From assembly GCA_002205965.3 (NCBI GenBank), contig NADL03000592.1, positions 339,295-403,294 on the forward strand: DNA of 64,000 bases. The letters are read 5' to 3'. Of the stretch, positions 43,954 to 55,817 are shown piece by piece. The notes beneath the pieces were generated by a model. That model was not told the DNA's origin, did not search any database, and saw only the letters and a program-made list of their open reading frames with translations. A program made the position numbers and the translations under genes. Every line of letters begins with the position of its first letter. Positions within the stretch are counted from its first letter, which is position 1. Source of the DNA: Kappaphycus alvarezii (taxonomy: Eukaryota > Rhodophyta > Florideophyceae > Gigartinales > Solieriaceae).

Positions 43954-45474
43954 CTATCGAGACCTTTCGGAGCGCTTGGTGCGAGCTCTGACGGAGATGC
44001 CTTGATTCTCAGCGTACTCGACAATATCTATGAAGGTAGCTGGCTTATTTGTGCGTCGATAATGGCTGACAACTCCCTTGATTCTGCGGTCCAGGCCGTC
44101 GATGTACATCGTAATAAGCTCTTGGGCGTCATGAACGTTACCGCAACGGCTGCTGGTGTCAGAAAGTCGCAAATAGTAGTCAAGTTCGCCCTCTTTGGTA
44201 GCTGGTGAACATCTCTCAGAGGGAGTACCACATTGTGTATGGCATCGTCAGTGGCGAAGGGTCGAAGCATCCACTGGACTGCCTCCGGCCAGCTCGTGAT
44301 ACCTCCCTGCTCCGGAGAAGTTGTTTCGGCGACAGAACGAAATTGACTTTCTGCAATTCCGGTTAAGAAGTCGGGAAGAACCCGAAAGGCTTGAGCTTCT
44401 GTCATGCCCTGGAGGTTGAACTCCCTAACCATCAGCGCCAGGAAAGCCAACACCATGATAGGGTCTTCACCAGAGAAAAAGTCCTTCCTCTTAATCTTTT
44501 GGGCAATGCGTCTGGCTTTCGTCCGAGCTTTCCCTGTCTTAGAGGAATTAAGTGAGTGGTAAGTTCGCTTCAAGCGGTACGTACGATAAGATAGCAGCCT
44601 ACGATACAAATGAATTGTTTGCTGTAACTCCTCGAGACCTACCCACCCAGGGTCGGGTTCTTCACGAAGTTCAACTCGGGTCCTGGTGGATCTACCAGAG
44701 GTTGCTGATACAGTTTGTACCTTTGTTCGATACGAGCGGTTCTTGGACTTCTTCGCGACCCGCGCCTTCTCATGTCTTCCTTTCGGACGTCCAGTTTCAT
44801 CCAGAGAGAGGTCCGAATCTGAATCCGTAGACGCATCTTCGGAATATCTTTTCCAATTCCGTGGAACGAGCAAGAGTCAGACGAAGATGAATCCTTATGT
44901 AAGTTCCTATTGTTCTTCTTGACCTTCTCTTGTTTAAGGACTTCGCTTTTCTTCCTCTTTGCGAACGGTCACGGCGTCTTTGATCTCCATCCTTACCATA
45001 ATCTTCGTCGTCATTAGTACGAGGTCCTTCAACATCGGTAATACCGAGAACCCCCTGTTCCGGGTGAAGATCGAGGGTTTGGGTACCCGGAACAGCCTCA
45101 CACTCGAGACGACTTAGACAGGTGCTGATACGTTCGGCTCTTTCTATACCCGTAGCTTTTTAGACGGCTAGGTCTTCCAGCAAACGGTTAACATCCTGCG
45201 TCAGAGTGGCAACCTCATCCCGCAGGGTTCCTAAAACAACTTTTAAGTCACTAATGCTGTTTACACGAGCTTCTTGCTGACGAAAGTCAACATCAAACCG
45301 GAATTCGCTCGTCTTCAGAGATTCCTGAATTGTAGTTACCTCTCCTTTAACAGTGTCAATCTCCGTGCGCACCAAAGTGCAAATCTCCTCCCGGAGAGAA
45401 GCATCATGCTCCAGGCAGCGGAAGTCAATGTCCTGCGGGGGTGCTTCCGTGACCGATGGTATGTCTCCGGCCAC
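43954..45474 (-). pseudogene. gag: Gypsy-2 gag
   Basis: 45160-45474 encodes a heptad-rich stretch (TLVRTEIDTVKGEVTTIQES ... LGTLRDEVATLTQDVNRLLE), likely coiled coil. 44028-44873 has an acidic/basic linker and a gag core (GEDPIMVLAFLALMVREFN ... VLPDFLTGIAESQFRSV ... SWPEAVQWML). 43954-44172 finishes the core (AQELITMYIDGLDRRIKGVV ... FIDIVEYAENQGISVRAR) after a frameshift near 44170. No zinc knuckle was seen. Structural protein of the particle by family. Confidence 0.6.
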
Positions 45475-45729
45475 AGACCTGGAACGATTCTGCGTACGGG
45501 GTACTGTTGAGGAGGCTACACCTTTTGGTGCAGTGCCCGCTCGAGTACGAGGACGAATAGATACGAAGTGGAAGACATTCTACTTCGTATTCCAAATATT
45601 CCTTATCACCGGTGGCGGCTTGACCACGAGAAACCAAGAAATTAACAACGGTTGATAACGGGGCGTCTTCAGTCCTCAACGATGAAAGGAGGAGACTATC
45701 ACTTGGAAGTAGAGTTACCAGAGGTGAGA

Positions 45730-46179
45730 CTATTCGAAATCTTCTTCGACTTCGGAGTTGATCCAATAAGTTCTAGGTCGGGAGACCAGATTTGTGTAGT
45801 GCAATGCGCGGTGCGCATTCTTCTCGTCTAGGAACGGAACACCGTCAGACAATGGAAACCGACACACCAACGAAGACCCACAGGGTGTTCGCTGTCCCTC
45901 TTTCTCTTTAAGCACCCTGCGATGCAGTAGCACAGCCCACCGACGGCGAGGAGAATGGGGTTGGAAGAGCGAGGGTAATTCCTTGGGCGGATGGACGGTA
46001 TACTTGTCCTCCGGGTTGTAAGGCCGGACAGTGGTCCGCGGAATGCTAGAAACTTGGTATGGGTCGATTCCAAAGAACCGTAGACACCAGGGGTGTAATA
46101 CAGGACAAAGAAGATGTAGTATTGGGTCAGCTGTGCTGATTATCTCCTTTCGAGATAAGGATGTTGTCACCAACGACAA
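45730..46179 (-). CDS. ORF upstream of gypsy-2 gag, unrecognised
   Basis: An open stretch of about 150 codons without a clear ATG. It includes PQVSSIPRTTVRPYNPEDKY-like and LLHRRVLKEKEGQRTPCG text. It is in the position of a gag N-terminus or leader peptide of gypsy-2. No domain recognised. Confidence 0.3.
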   Translation of the reverse strand: MSLVTTSLSRKEIISTADPILHLLCPVLHPWCLRFFGIDPYQVSSIPRTTVRPYNPEDKYTVHPPKELPSLFQPHSPRRRWAVLLHRRVLKEKEGQRTPCGSSLVCRFPLSDGVPFLDEKNAHRALHYTNLVSRPRTYWINSEVEEDFE

Positions 46180-46200
46180 CCTTGAAGTTCCTATTTGTAT

Positions 46201-46590
46201 ATAGACGCCGAAGTCCTTGGCGCCAAGTGTGAGTAAATATCACAAACAAAAAACAAAAGGGGTGGTATAATATTGGATAGGGGGGAATAGAAAGGGAGAC
46301 CCGGGCGGATAAACGTGGCTATAGCCAAATTTGCCGTTGGCAAGGTTTCTGCAAAGGCAGAAGCTGGGAGTCAAGTTCAGAGCCAACACCGGGGTGGCTG
46401 TTTAATCCGGGACCCTAGTGGCCAGGTAGGTATAAATACTAGTTAACTAGGTTAGGGTTATCTAGGACGGCGGCGTGAGTGAGGTTAGGGTCAGCCAAGT
46501 TAGGGAGATCCAAGTTAGAGATAAGTAAGTCGACACTTGGCCCAATAGGTGCCTTTCACTTGCGAAAATATCAGGTCCCATTTGGGGCCT
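46201..46590. other. Possible gypsy-2 LTR/leader region
   Basis: No coding. Contains GGTATAAATACTAGTTAACTAG near 46431 (palindromic CTAGTTAACTAG) and a single GGTTAGGGTTA. LTR status not demonstrated. Confidence 0.25.
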
Positions 46591-46591
46591 A

Positions 46592-47700
46592 GTGGTCCAG
46601 ATTGCAAGCCCTCAAGCCCCATCGGGTGAAGATACAGTACCAAAAATAATAGTGAGCGACAAAAGAAAATTTACCTTATTGTACAGTACAGTACAGTGCC
46701 TGCTGTTTAGCAGCGAATCAGATCAAAAAAAGATCATCAAAACTAGCTCTGCCGATGGCAGTACAGTATTTGTGCCCATTGCACTACAGTATCGTCCTCT
46801 CACAAAGCTCATACATCTCTAAGCTTTCCACCCTTGCTGAAGACTCATTGTTTGAGGACTGCCGCTCCCTCCGTGCAAACCTTGCTTGGGCCACTCAAAC
46901 TCGCCCAGATATTTCTTGTGCCGTCGCCTTAGCTGCCCAAGTTACAGAAAACCGCCTTAGCTGCCCATGCTACATAGAATCAATTCGATTCAGACAAAAT
47001 GACAAACCTTAACAAGATAGTGACGCACGTCCAAAAACATCTTAACATATCTCTTTCGTACCCTCGCCTGGATAGCAACTCCCTCCGCATCACCGTATAC
47101 TCTGATGCCGCCTTCTCCAATATTGCTGATATTACCTCTCAACTAGGTTTTGGTATCTTATTACTGGACGCTCTGGACAAGTATCATATACTACACTGCT
47201 CCAGCAAGAAAATTCATCGCGTCGTTCGCTCTGGTCTAGCAGCTGAAGTACTTGCATTTGCAGATGCCTTTGAATTTGCATATACACTTCGAATGGATCT
47301 CCAAACATTCCTCCGCCGAGACATCCCTTTGAATATGCTTACAGATTCGAAGTCCCTCTTTGAAGTCATTACAAAATGGTCTTCAACGGCAGAAAAAAGG
47401 CTTATGGTAGATATCACCGCTGTTAAACATATCTACGATCGCAACAACAATTCAAATGTAGGGTTTGTGAGCACATTTGCGAACCCAGCCGATGCCTTCA
47501 CCAAGGTAAACCGCTGCTCCGCCTTGACTACCATCCTGAAGAACCAAACTTGTTCGCTCCCTATAGAGCAATGTATCCCTGTATTTCCTGAGTCTCACGA
47601 CTAGAATAACGGGGAGTTTTAGTCATATCCTAGGTGACCCAGTCGATTCGACTCAAGTCAGAATAGTAGTTTAAGATTTCAAATACTGTATATGAGTGAC
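46592..47700 (+). mobile_element. Ty1/copia 3' end: RNase H and 3' LTR start
   Basis: RNase H text with one frame change near 46990: LRANLAWATQTRPDISCAVA, VYSDAAFSN...SQLGFGILLLD, RVVRSGLAAEVLAFADAFEF, LNMLTDSKSLFEVITKWSST, EKRLMVDITAVKHIYD and ANPADAFTKV, ending PESHD at 47604. D, E and D catalytic positions (SDAAF, AAEVLAF, TDSKS) are present. The stop is followed by GGGGAG and an LTR-like start at about 47615 that matches 39439 onward. RT and integrase of this copy are missing. Confidence 0.8.
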
Positions 47701-48660
47701 ATAGCCACCCACATTATATACAGTCAAATAGCGTAATAATGTAATGCCCCTTTTAGGCCCCCCTTAGAGGTAGCGCTTCTTCTATTAGGTCCATCCTATT
47801 GGGGCGAAGTCTCCTTCCTATCGGAGTATCCCTTGTTGCCGTACTCGGCTGGGTTGTGAAACGTTAGAATCTACATTGTTTCACGGGCCTTCGGTCTCCT
47901 ACAGACCTCTCCCTGTTGTCTATAGTCAATGTAGTTCTGCCTTTGCTAGTCTACCTAAAGTAAAATGAATACCAGGGTTCAGCCGAGTAGCGGCCTGAAT
48001 CAGCCATCGGTTTTACAAAGTTCTACTGAACCGGTCGACTCAAGATGAACGGGCTCTGTTATCCCGACAAGCAGGGGGGTATGGCTTGGAGTGGCGACTG
48101 AGTTGAGCCGCAAGTGGTAAGGAGGGTAGAGGGGCGCGGCTGTATGTCAGCAAAAAACCTGAAATGAAATGAATAAAGGCTGATGTGGCGTCTTCGAGAA
48201 GAGAGTAAAATTTAAATTTAATATTTTACAGGAAGTGTAAAATTAAAATTTAAGTTTAGTGTCCACAAAATTTGAGCGTGATCGTGATCGGCATTGACCA
48301 CTCAGCCCGGCAATGCGGCACTGAAGCGAGCCTGCATCGTTCTTAGCTGGAGAAACCGGTTTCTCATCCTGACTCTACACAAATACGATACGATCATGTA
48401 AGATGTTCAGGTCAGCAGCCTCGGGATTTTTGGGCGTGTAGGGGTTGGCGGACCGCTTATCCTGACTCTCACCTAAATCAAACGGGTTCCGAGCACGGCT
48501 TCTCTATTGGCTTTACCAGGTAAAGCTCTGCACAAGATACAAATATCGCGAAATTACAAATGCCTGTTTGTTCATGTTCTGGAACCCCCTTATCAAATTC
48601 TCTGGACCAGAACCTGCGATAGATTATATTAAGTCCCGTGTTCATCTCAGTACGCTTATA
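47701..48660. other. Non-coding gap
   Basis: No gene recognised. 48205-48265 contains AT-rich inverted words (TAAATTTAAATTTAATATTT ... TAAAATTAAAATTTAAG). The first part may be the rest of the copia LTR. Confidence 0.3.
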
Positions 48661-51345
48661 TTGTTGCAATGAGTTTGGGGCATCCAAACCATGAGCCGAT
48701 GCTGAAAACGGTGCCGATCGTCTCAAAGGAAACTCCTGAATGCAAACTTGACTCCCTTCGTTGGCTCCTTAGTGGCACCTGCATTTCTGAGATCCATACG
48801 GTACTCGGCCGTTGCCCGTTGTCGCCCACCGCAGAAGGACACCAGGCATCACCCCAAATTCCGCAGAGCAGTCCACTTAGCTACAGATGCACAATATGGG
48901 TATGCGATATATACCTTGTACCAGTCCCGCATTGCCGACGTTAATGACCAACGGGTTCGAGAACACCTGCGGAAGATGCAACCAGCGCCAATGTCGCCAG
49001 TCAAGGTCATAGTCGCTAGAGACCTTCTGTTCCCCACAGACATTCCAGAGGCGGCGGTTCTGAGCGCTGTCCGACGCCTGAACCCAAACCCCGCGCCGGG
49101 CCTGACAGAATGTCCCCGCGGCTTCTGCGACTGCTAGCCAACACAAAGGTGTGTCTCGAATCAGGTACGACAGGCATCTTGGCCATCACCACAGTTGTGA
49201 AGAGACTGGCCCATGGAGATCTCCCAGGAGAAACAATCCCCCTATCTCCTCAGTTACGCTGCTCCCGATTCAACGTCGGCCAGAGAACATCCACCCCATC
49301 GCAATTCGGACGGCCCTGCGGCGTTTGGTAACCAAGGTGCTGCTATCCCCGGCACTGGACAAAACGAGGGAGTACCTGGCGCCTCTTCAAGTACCAAACG
49401 GAGTATCCGGCGGGTTGGATGCGATTGTTCCTAACGCCCGGGGATTAGTCAAGAGCAAAAAACACGACGAGAACTATGCGCTAGTGTCACTGGGTGCTCA
49501 AAACGCGTTGATCATATTCTCGAGACATCACATGATAGACATGCTCCCATATCGGGTACCGTCGCTTTGCCGTTTCCTAAACATGGTGTAAACTCGCAAG
49601 ATGCCGTCATTAATCTTGCCTGCGGGGTCTACGGAAGACATCCGCATTTAGGAAGGAATGCAGCAAGGAGATTCGGCAAGTATGCTGATGTTTTCCCTTA
49701 GAGTACATCCGCTAGCAAAGGTAATCGCGAAGCGGACACAACTTGGTCTACACCGCGGGTATGCAGATGACTGTACCCTTATCGGCACACATGCTGAGCT
49801 CGAAAAAGCGATTGACTTCCTTTCTTCAAAAGGACCCGACCATGGCCTTTTTCTCAACCCTGCCATAACGCGTATAGGTCTATACCGGCCACGTCAGCCT
49901 GTCATCCGGCCAACACCACTCTTGCGCTCCTTCGCAAGAGAGAACTTCTCCGATGAAGAGATTGACCTTCTAGGTGCCCCGATTGGATCGCGTCAGTACA
50001 TGGAGGGTTTTCGCAAGGGGAAACTAGACGATTGCATCAAGACGTTGTCTCTGATTGACGGGATTGGTGACGCTCGAATCCGGTTTCACCTCCACCGCGT
50101 CTGTGCCTCAGCATGCAAACTAAAACATGTGGAGAAGCTAGCCCCGCAGAGCGCGACAAGTGACCTTGCACAACGATTTGATAGTGAGCAGATGGAGTAG
50201 TACGCGCGATCAAACAATGTCCAAATGTCTGACGCGGTCCGGAAACAGGTGAGGCTTCATTTAAGCGCCATGGCGGTCATGGTTTCACTCCTGTGGTAAC
50301 GCTGAACTTTGCAGCATTTGCTGCCAGCGTCATAACCTCAGAACAACTGAGGAGCCTTAGCGACCCTGGTGCATCGGAACTCCCAACGCAAAATACATAC
50401 ATAGATACATAGGGGCGGACCGACACCTCTTTGAGTTTGCCCGACGGCTCCACACATCCTCGTCCTCCAATGGATATGGAGGTCATCCAGAGTCACCGAC
50501 AGCAGCCAGCCTTGGTGCAAAGCCCGATAATACACACACTCTATTATATCGAGCCTGGGCCGAGTCAGCAGCAAAACAGTTCTGGAGAGATGAAGCATGG
50601 GCGAGGTTTCCAAGCCCCACGATGCACTCTGAACTGGATATCCGGCGAAGGATCCGCAGTCAGGCATAAATTGAGACGTCTGCAGCAGCCTTCCTCACAG
50701 TACATCCGTCTGTGGTCAGCCACACGTCCGATGCGATGTGGTCGGTGATGCTACATCGCCACCAGGGAGTCCGCGTGTTTGACGACACCACGCTGTTGAT
50801 GTGCCCCGAATGCAATAAGCACATGGACCACCTAGGCCACCACGCGACAGACCTATCCAACAAAAGCCTCGGATGGACCAACCGGCATAACGCAGTGGTG
50901 CGAATACTTGGGCCGAGAGCTGTTCAAGGCGGCAGGTGTCAGTGTTCAGTGTGAAGCGAAGTACCTACTCCCTTACTTGGACGTGCGACCCGCAGACATC
51001 TTTGTGTCCCCGCGGTCTGATGCCATGCGCACACCGACGGCTCTTCCAGTGGCCTACGACGCCACCGCCACTTTAGCATTCAAGGAGAGTACGAATTCTC
51101 TACGACATTGGCAACTGCCCGCGGTTTTCTTGCGCCCAGAGATACAGATGAGAGACTTTGCAAACAAATAGCAACCGCCCGCGGCGACTCGTTGCCTTGA
51201 CAGTCAAGACTAAGATGAAACTTTGTACCCCTAGCTTTCGACTCGCTGGGATCATCATCGGAGACGACGTCCAAGATCATTGACGAGTACACGGCAGTCA
51301 TTGCGACCCGCAGTGGTTGTTCCAAGGCGGAGTTCAAGAAACTTA
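48660..51345 (+). mobile_element. LINE G: old, decayed LINE on the plus strand
   Basis: RT pieces: VRRLNPNPAPGLTE (about 49070-49110), RTALRRLVTKVLLSPALDK, a motif A relic YALVSLGAQNALIIFSR (catalytic Asp now Gly), motif B MQQGDSASMLMFSL (49658) and motif C RGYADDCTLIG (about 49755). Then zinc-motif text CPECNKHMDHLGHHATD (last Cys not seen) and the endonuclease core LDVRPADIFVSP...VAYDATATLAF (about 50980-51080). Multiple stops and frame changes (near 49137, 49590, 50200, 50800 and 50950). More diverged from LINE A than the other copies, so probably the oldest. Confidence 0.7.
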
Positions 51346-51502
51346 GCTATGCGATTTGGTTGACATATGCGGCGTCTGTAAAAGGCCTTGCCCCGCAACA
51401 TGCAGAGTTTAGTCATCCAATTCCTACCTGGCTACTCCCTACACTCACCCTGGATAAAGTTCCAAGAAAACTCCAACACTAGAATACCTGAAGTTCCCGA
51501 GA

Positions 51503-52378
51503 GATGGGGCCAAAAGCCTGGCAACATGCGTGGAGTTTGTGTGCAGTAGACGCCGAATGAGTGGCATGTTCGTCAGATTGGAGACCGTGTATGCGATGAC
51601 GTTGACGGAAGTGCATGGGGTGAGCCCGAGGCCGCCATGGCGGAATGGTAGCGTGGCATGTAGCCACGCGATGTCCGACATCTTCCGGTGAACTTGCTCG
51701 AAAACCCTTCGCAACCCCTTGTCAAAAGCTTTGGCAAGTGGGAAGGTAATGTGCGGCGGGGTTGAGCGGAACAAGTATATAACCAGACATGAGGATGCAC
51801 AGAATCGGAGGGTGTGGAATGAGATCCGAGGCTCGTTCATGGCTGTGAGGGATGTCCAGAGTGACTCGGCCTTCTGCAGTGCTTTGATGGCCAGGGAAGT
51901 GCATGCATCCAGGGTGCCAATCGGGCTACCAAGAACCGTGATAGCTTCAGAGGCGAGAACGTCGCATGGCAGGTGACGTAGGAGAGCGTGTGGTGAGGGA
52001 GAGGGCCACCAGGCCGACGTTTTGTTGAGGTTAACATGGAAGCCGAAGTTCGGGCCGTTCAGGCGCAGGTAGTGGAGAATGGCGTGGGCTTGTGAAGTAG
52101 GAACAATCAGTGTTCCATCGTCAGCGTACCATGCGTGAAGCGGGAGGGCAGGGAAATTGGATGCTAGTCCTTGTGCAAGGGGGTGGAGGGCAATAGCAAA
52201 GAGTAACATGCCGAGGGGGTCTCCCTGTTGGGTGCCAGTTCGACTCCATATGAGGTGACGGCCGAAGAAGAGGCGGGAAGGAGCCCCGTAGAGGAAGTGG
52301 ACCCATCGTGCGGCCGCCGGGATGCGGCGGATTGCCTGAGAGAGAATTTTGGAACGCTCGATTGAGTTAAAGGCGTTT
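51503..52378 (-). mobile_element. LINE E: duplicate of the split LINE's 3' half
   Basis: Almost base-for-base the same as 28763-29638, including the break in RT motif A and the adjoining CGTTT/TGAAAC junction at 52374-52384. It keeps TQQGDPLGMLLFAIAL and WYADDGTLIVP and stays open for about 330 codons because one of LINE D's frame breaks (near 29110) is absent here. It ends at 51503, joined to unrelated sequence next to LINE G, so the endonuclease end is missing. The two loci derive from one insertion event that was later duplicated. Confidence 0.85.
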
Positions 52379-52704
52379 TGAAACATTAGAGGTACATGGT
52401 CTTTACTCCATCTGAAAACCGATACCTCCAATCCTCTATTGATGTCATCTCCTTCATCCATTCAAGCCTTAAATGGTGCAATGACCTATCGATTCACGAC
52501 CCTTCAGCCATTCAAATATTCAAAGGACACATATATTCAAAGTAATCTGACACTGGGCGTCCCAACGTATTGCATTCAGCATGATAGCATGTACCGAGGT
52601 TGCAACGGTCATTTCACCTGTTTCACCATAGACACCCCGCATCGATTGACGTCCGCGTCAATGCTTCTATTAAAAACAGGCACAGCCGCACAACCAGGAG
52701 GCTT

Positions 52705-54667
52705 TCAACCCAGATCTATTGTTTGCTGCCTTTGGAATTCATCAAGAAGCGCAGTCGTTCGATCAATACCTTCCAACAGATTTCCGGCTAGAGACATATC
52801 AGACACGTTCTCCACCCTTAGTATCACACGATGGCCAAAGAAGTCTAACGCCGCTTTCGAGTCGCGAAACCTTATATGAGCGTCACGATTAGTTATGGCA
52901 GTTAGCACAGGCTTGCTACGCCTTAGTATGGCTTGGACTTCATCACAGGAATACTTGTCAAGTAAAACTCGTTTCAGGTTATCCAGGAATTTTCTAGCTC
53001 CGTCTTCGTCAATTGGCACTGTCTTGATCTCCTTACTAATTGACTTCGCATTGTACCACGTCGTCTTGCTCGTTGCAAAGTCAAGAAATGGAAAGTTATT
53101 TGCAGCAGGACGATATACTCGTAGCTCTTCTTCATCCATCGAAGCAATTCTTTGGTATGCACTGCTGTGATCAGCATCTGAAACGTATTGAATTTCAGCT
53201 TTCCGCCCTTGTTTCTCACAGAGCCATTCAAACGCAAAGTCTTCAAATTTGTCCTTCCTCAAGACCTCAATGCTATGCTCCAGACGGTCACGAAGAACAA
53301 GTATTGCTATGGGGGAAAGCTGGAAAGCAGCGGGATGCCGCGATCTTTCCTTCCATGTCCTGAATGTCAACGTCTTTGGGCTCAAAAAGAAAACTCTTGA
53401 CGATGCAGATGCTGGGTGCTTCTCGAGAAGTGGTCTGTACTTCCCTCGGAGAGCCTTGTACAGGTCCGAATCAGTGAGCTTTTCGGTACTTACTTCAGCA
53501 CCCTGTAGGCACCCTCTGATCGCTAGTCCAAACAATTCCGATGCGAAGACAAGGCGCGGGATAGCTCCAACGAGCTCAATTCTTTTCTCAATTTCCGCCA
53601 TTTGCTCCTCCACCGTATTGAGTGTATCGATTTGCCATGGGTGTGCAGACTTCTCTTCGTCCCACAAAACTTTTGTCATCGCGATGACCTCTTCCTCCGT
53701 AGGCATCGACGTTACCAGCAGAATGCCGTCCTTTTCCCAGTTTCTGAAGTGTTTTCAGCATTGTTCGAAACAAATTTGAGTACTCGGCACTCACCCATTG
53801 ACGAATACGGCCCTTCTTCAGGAGGATCAATTACTGCTACTACCCGCTGCTCCTGCTTGAACTGTGAACGGGAGAAATCGTCGGTCGTTCCTCTCCATAC
53901 CCGGTACTTACCGTCTTCTTTTGGTAAAAACAGCAGCATTTTCTCCGACTTGTAGCCCACATATAGCACGCACTCTTGCGGTAAAGAAGACACTGGATGG
54001 CATACATCATAGAGCCTCTGGTCTTGCCGATGCCTGGTTGACCCGTAACTGCAACCCTAAAACGATTCTGCAATGCGTCCAGTGCATGGCGCACGCAACT
54101 CCGACTTTCTTCACGAGTGATGGTAGCTGTCTTACCTTCTAGCCCATCAATATCAAGTGCTTGTACACCGTATTGCACGTAAACACCATGTCCAAGATGT
54201 TCTACGCGGACGTTTTCCCCTTGCGCTATGCTAACTTCACTTTTTGAGGCCAAAGCGTCTTGAAGTTCTTCATGTAGTTCTACGAGCTCTTGCGCAAGCG
54301 AATCCAGGTCTTTTTCCCGGTCCCATTCCACTCTGTCTAAAACCTCTTCGTCTCTCACAAACTCACGAGCAACCCTGACGCCGGCGCCTTCGAAAGATGG
54401 TAGACGCCCGTTCTGTCGCGCATCCGGCTTCCCACGGGGTGGTTCGGTACAAGACACCGTAATCGCGCGCTTGATTGGTAACAAGCAAAACCGCGAAAAG
54501 GGCCGTTTGTCAATACGGAGAAGATTTGAACGAAAGGATTTACCAGCAGGCGCGCCTGAAGAAGCTGATAAACACGCGGGCTGAGCACTTATGGTGGTGA
54601 ACAGACGAAAGTGGCAAACAAAAGCGTTGTACGAATGACGGAAGGCGGTAGGCATCGCCCGGGACAT
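52705..54667 (-). pseudogene. RHS/Crinkler-type NTPase, array unit 1
   Basis: ATG 54667 (MSRAMPTAFRHSYNAFVCHF) opens the type-A leader, Arg/Ser-rich and transit-peptide-like. VTGQPGIGKTRGSMMYAIQC is intact. A base change plus indel near 53965 shifts LYVGYKSEK out of frame, and one A is missing near 53755 in NAEKHF. The C-terminal 333 residues (52705-53706, from MPTEEEVIAMTKVLW through GAIPRLVFASELFG to QQTIDLG) are open without interruption. Sequence left of about 53566 matches units 0, 3 and 4. From 53566 to about 53760 it matches unit 2 instead, so this copy is a recombinant. Confidence 0.75.
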
Positions 54668-55385
54668 GGTGACGCTTTGGTGAGTTCGGCAGTGAGGGCC
54701 GACCTCGCGGCTTATCATCGTAACATCGGAAGGCGTGTGGATACCTTTCTTGTAATATCTTGCACCAAGTCCTTGGTTTTTTTTTCTTTTTTTTTTGTAG
54801 TGCACAACGTATGCCTCTTCCAACGGGCACTCGATTTGTTGACATCAATAAGTGCTGGAGAAGCTCTCTAGAGCCTATCGAAGACCCATTCCAAGCCGGT
54901 CACAGGCTCATTCCAATTCAAGTTCAAATGGCATCCGGCCAAATTAAAGTTCTCCGCCATTGTTCTGAGCAGCCCAGCCACTGCTAATCGGCAGTTCATC
55001 ACTTGCTGGGTTCATGCGACTCTGTATTGTCCCGACAGAAAACACACAGCGTTTAACCGTAGCTTCCACGTTCTCCGAGCCTCTTGCCTGGAGCCGTGCT
55101 TTTCAACGTAACCCCCACGTCTTTGCAAACTTGAGCCTTTCGCTCAACGCTGGGCTTTTCAACGCAGCCTCCTCGTCTATTCCACGACCGAGCAGCCTGA
55201 GAAAAAGACCCAATACAAACGCCATCACAGACGCTGATGGGCAACCTAAACTGGCACTCCAGTTTCGGTAGACCATAACTTTTTTTTACATACTACGCGT
55301 CCCATACCACGCAGCATGGACCGGTCCTGGACTTTTCCTCCTACCGACAACCTCTCATTCGCCGAGACTTGTTGCGATGCTACCA
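54668..55385. other. Spacer between units 1 and 2
   Basis: Non-coding. Carries the tract of 9 T, C, 10 T near 54777-54796, about 110 bases upstream of the unit 1 ATG in gene orientation. Nearly identical spacers follow units 2 and 3. Confidence 0.6.
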
Positions 55386-55817
55386 GTGAAACAACAGAGG
55401 AACATGGTCTTTACTCCATCTGAAAACCGATACCTCCAATCCTCTATTCATGCCATCTCCTTCATCCATTCAAGCCTTATATGCTGCAATGACCTATCAC
55501 CTCACGCCCCTTCATCCATTCAAGTACTGTCGACAGTGACATTTGAAACGGATAAATTCACAATCATCTGGATGTGGGGCGTCCGAACCCAGTGGCTGCA
55601 ACCTGCTAGCATTAGACGAGGTCAATGGTCACTAAACCTGTTTCACCATAGGCACCTCGCATCAATTGACGTCCGCGTCAATTCATTCTCACACCAAAAA
55701 AAGGCACAGTCTCATTTCTACTCGAGGGCATCACATTCCCACATCCTGTCGAGACCGAGTACAAATCCAAAACGTCGTTAACATATCCTTGTTCGTTACT
55801 ACACCACCGGGGAGCGC

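Larger units (their letters stand above)
39944..46200 (-). mobile_element. Second Ty3/gypsy element, 3'-truncated and decayed
   Basis: Gag, protease, RT, RNase H and integrase lie in gypsy order on the minus strand. The element abuts a copia integrase fragment (+) on its left and precedes a copia RNase H fragment (+) on its right. This fits a gypsy copy lodged inside an older copia element, although its own integrase end is truncated. Just past 46200 on the minus strand, CTTGGCGCCAAGG follows an ACTCACA end and could be a primer-binding site after a 5' LTR. No LTR pair was matched. Confidence 0.75.

Noticed and set aside
46450-46510. TTAGGG-like words suggesting telomeric repeat
   Set aside because: Only isolated, irregular occurrences; no tandem array.
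53249-53779. Plus-strand ORFs of 90-180 codons repeated across the RHS units
   Set aside because: They are antisense to the NTPase genes, are copied only because the units are copied, and carry no motif.
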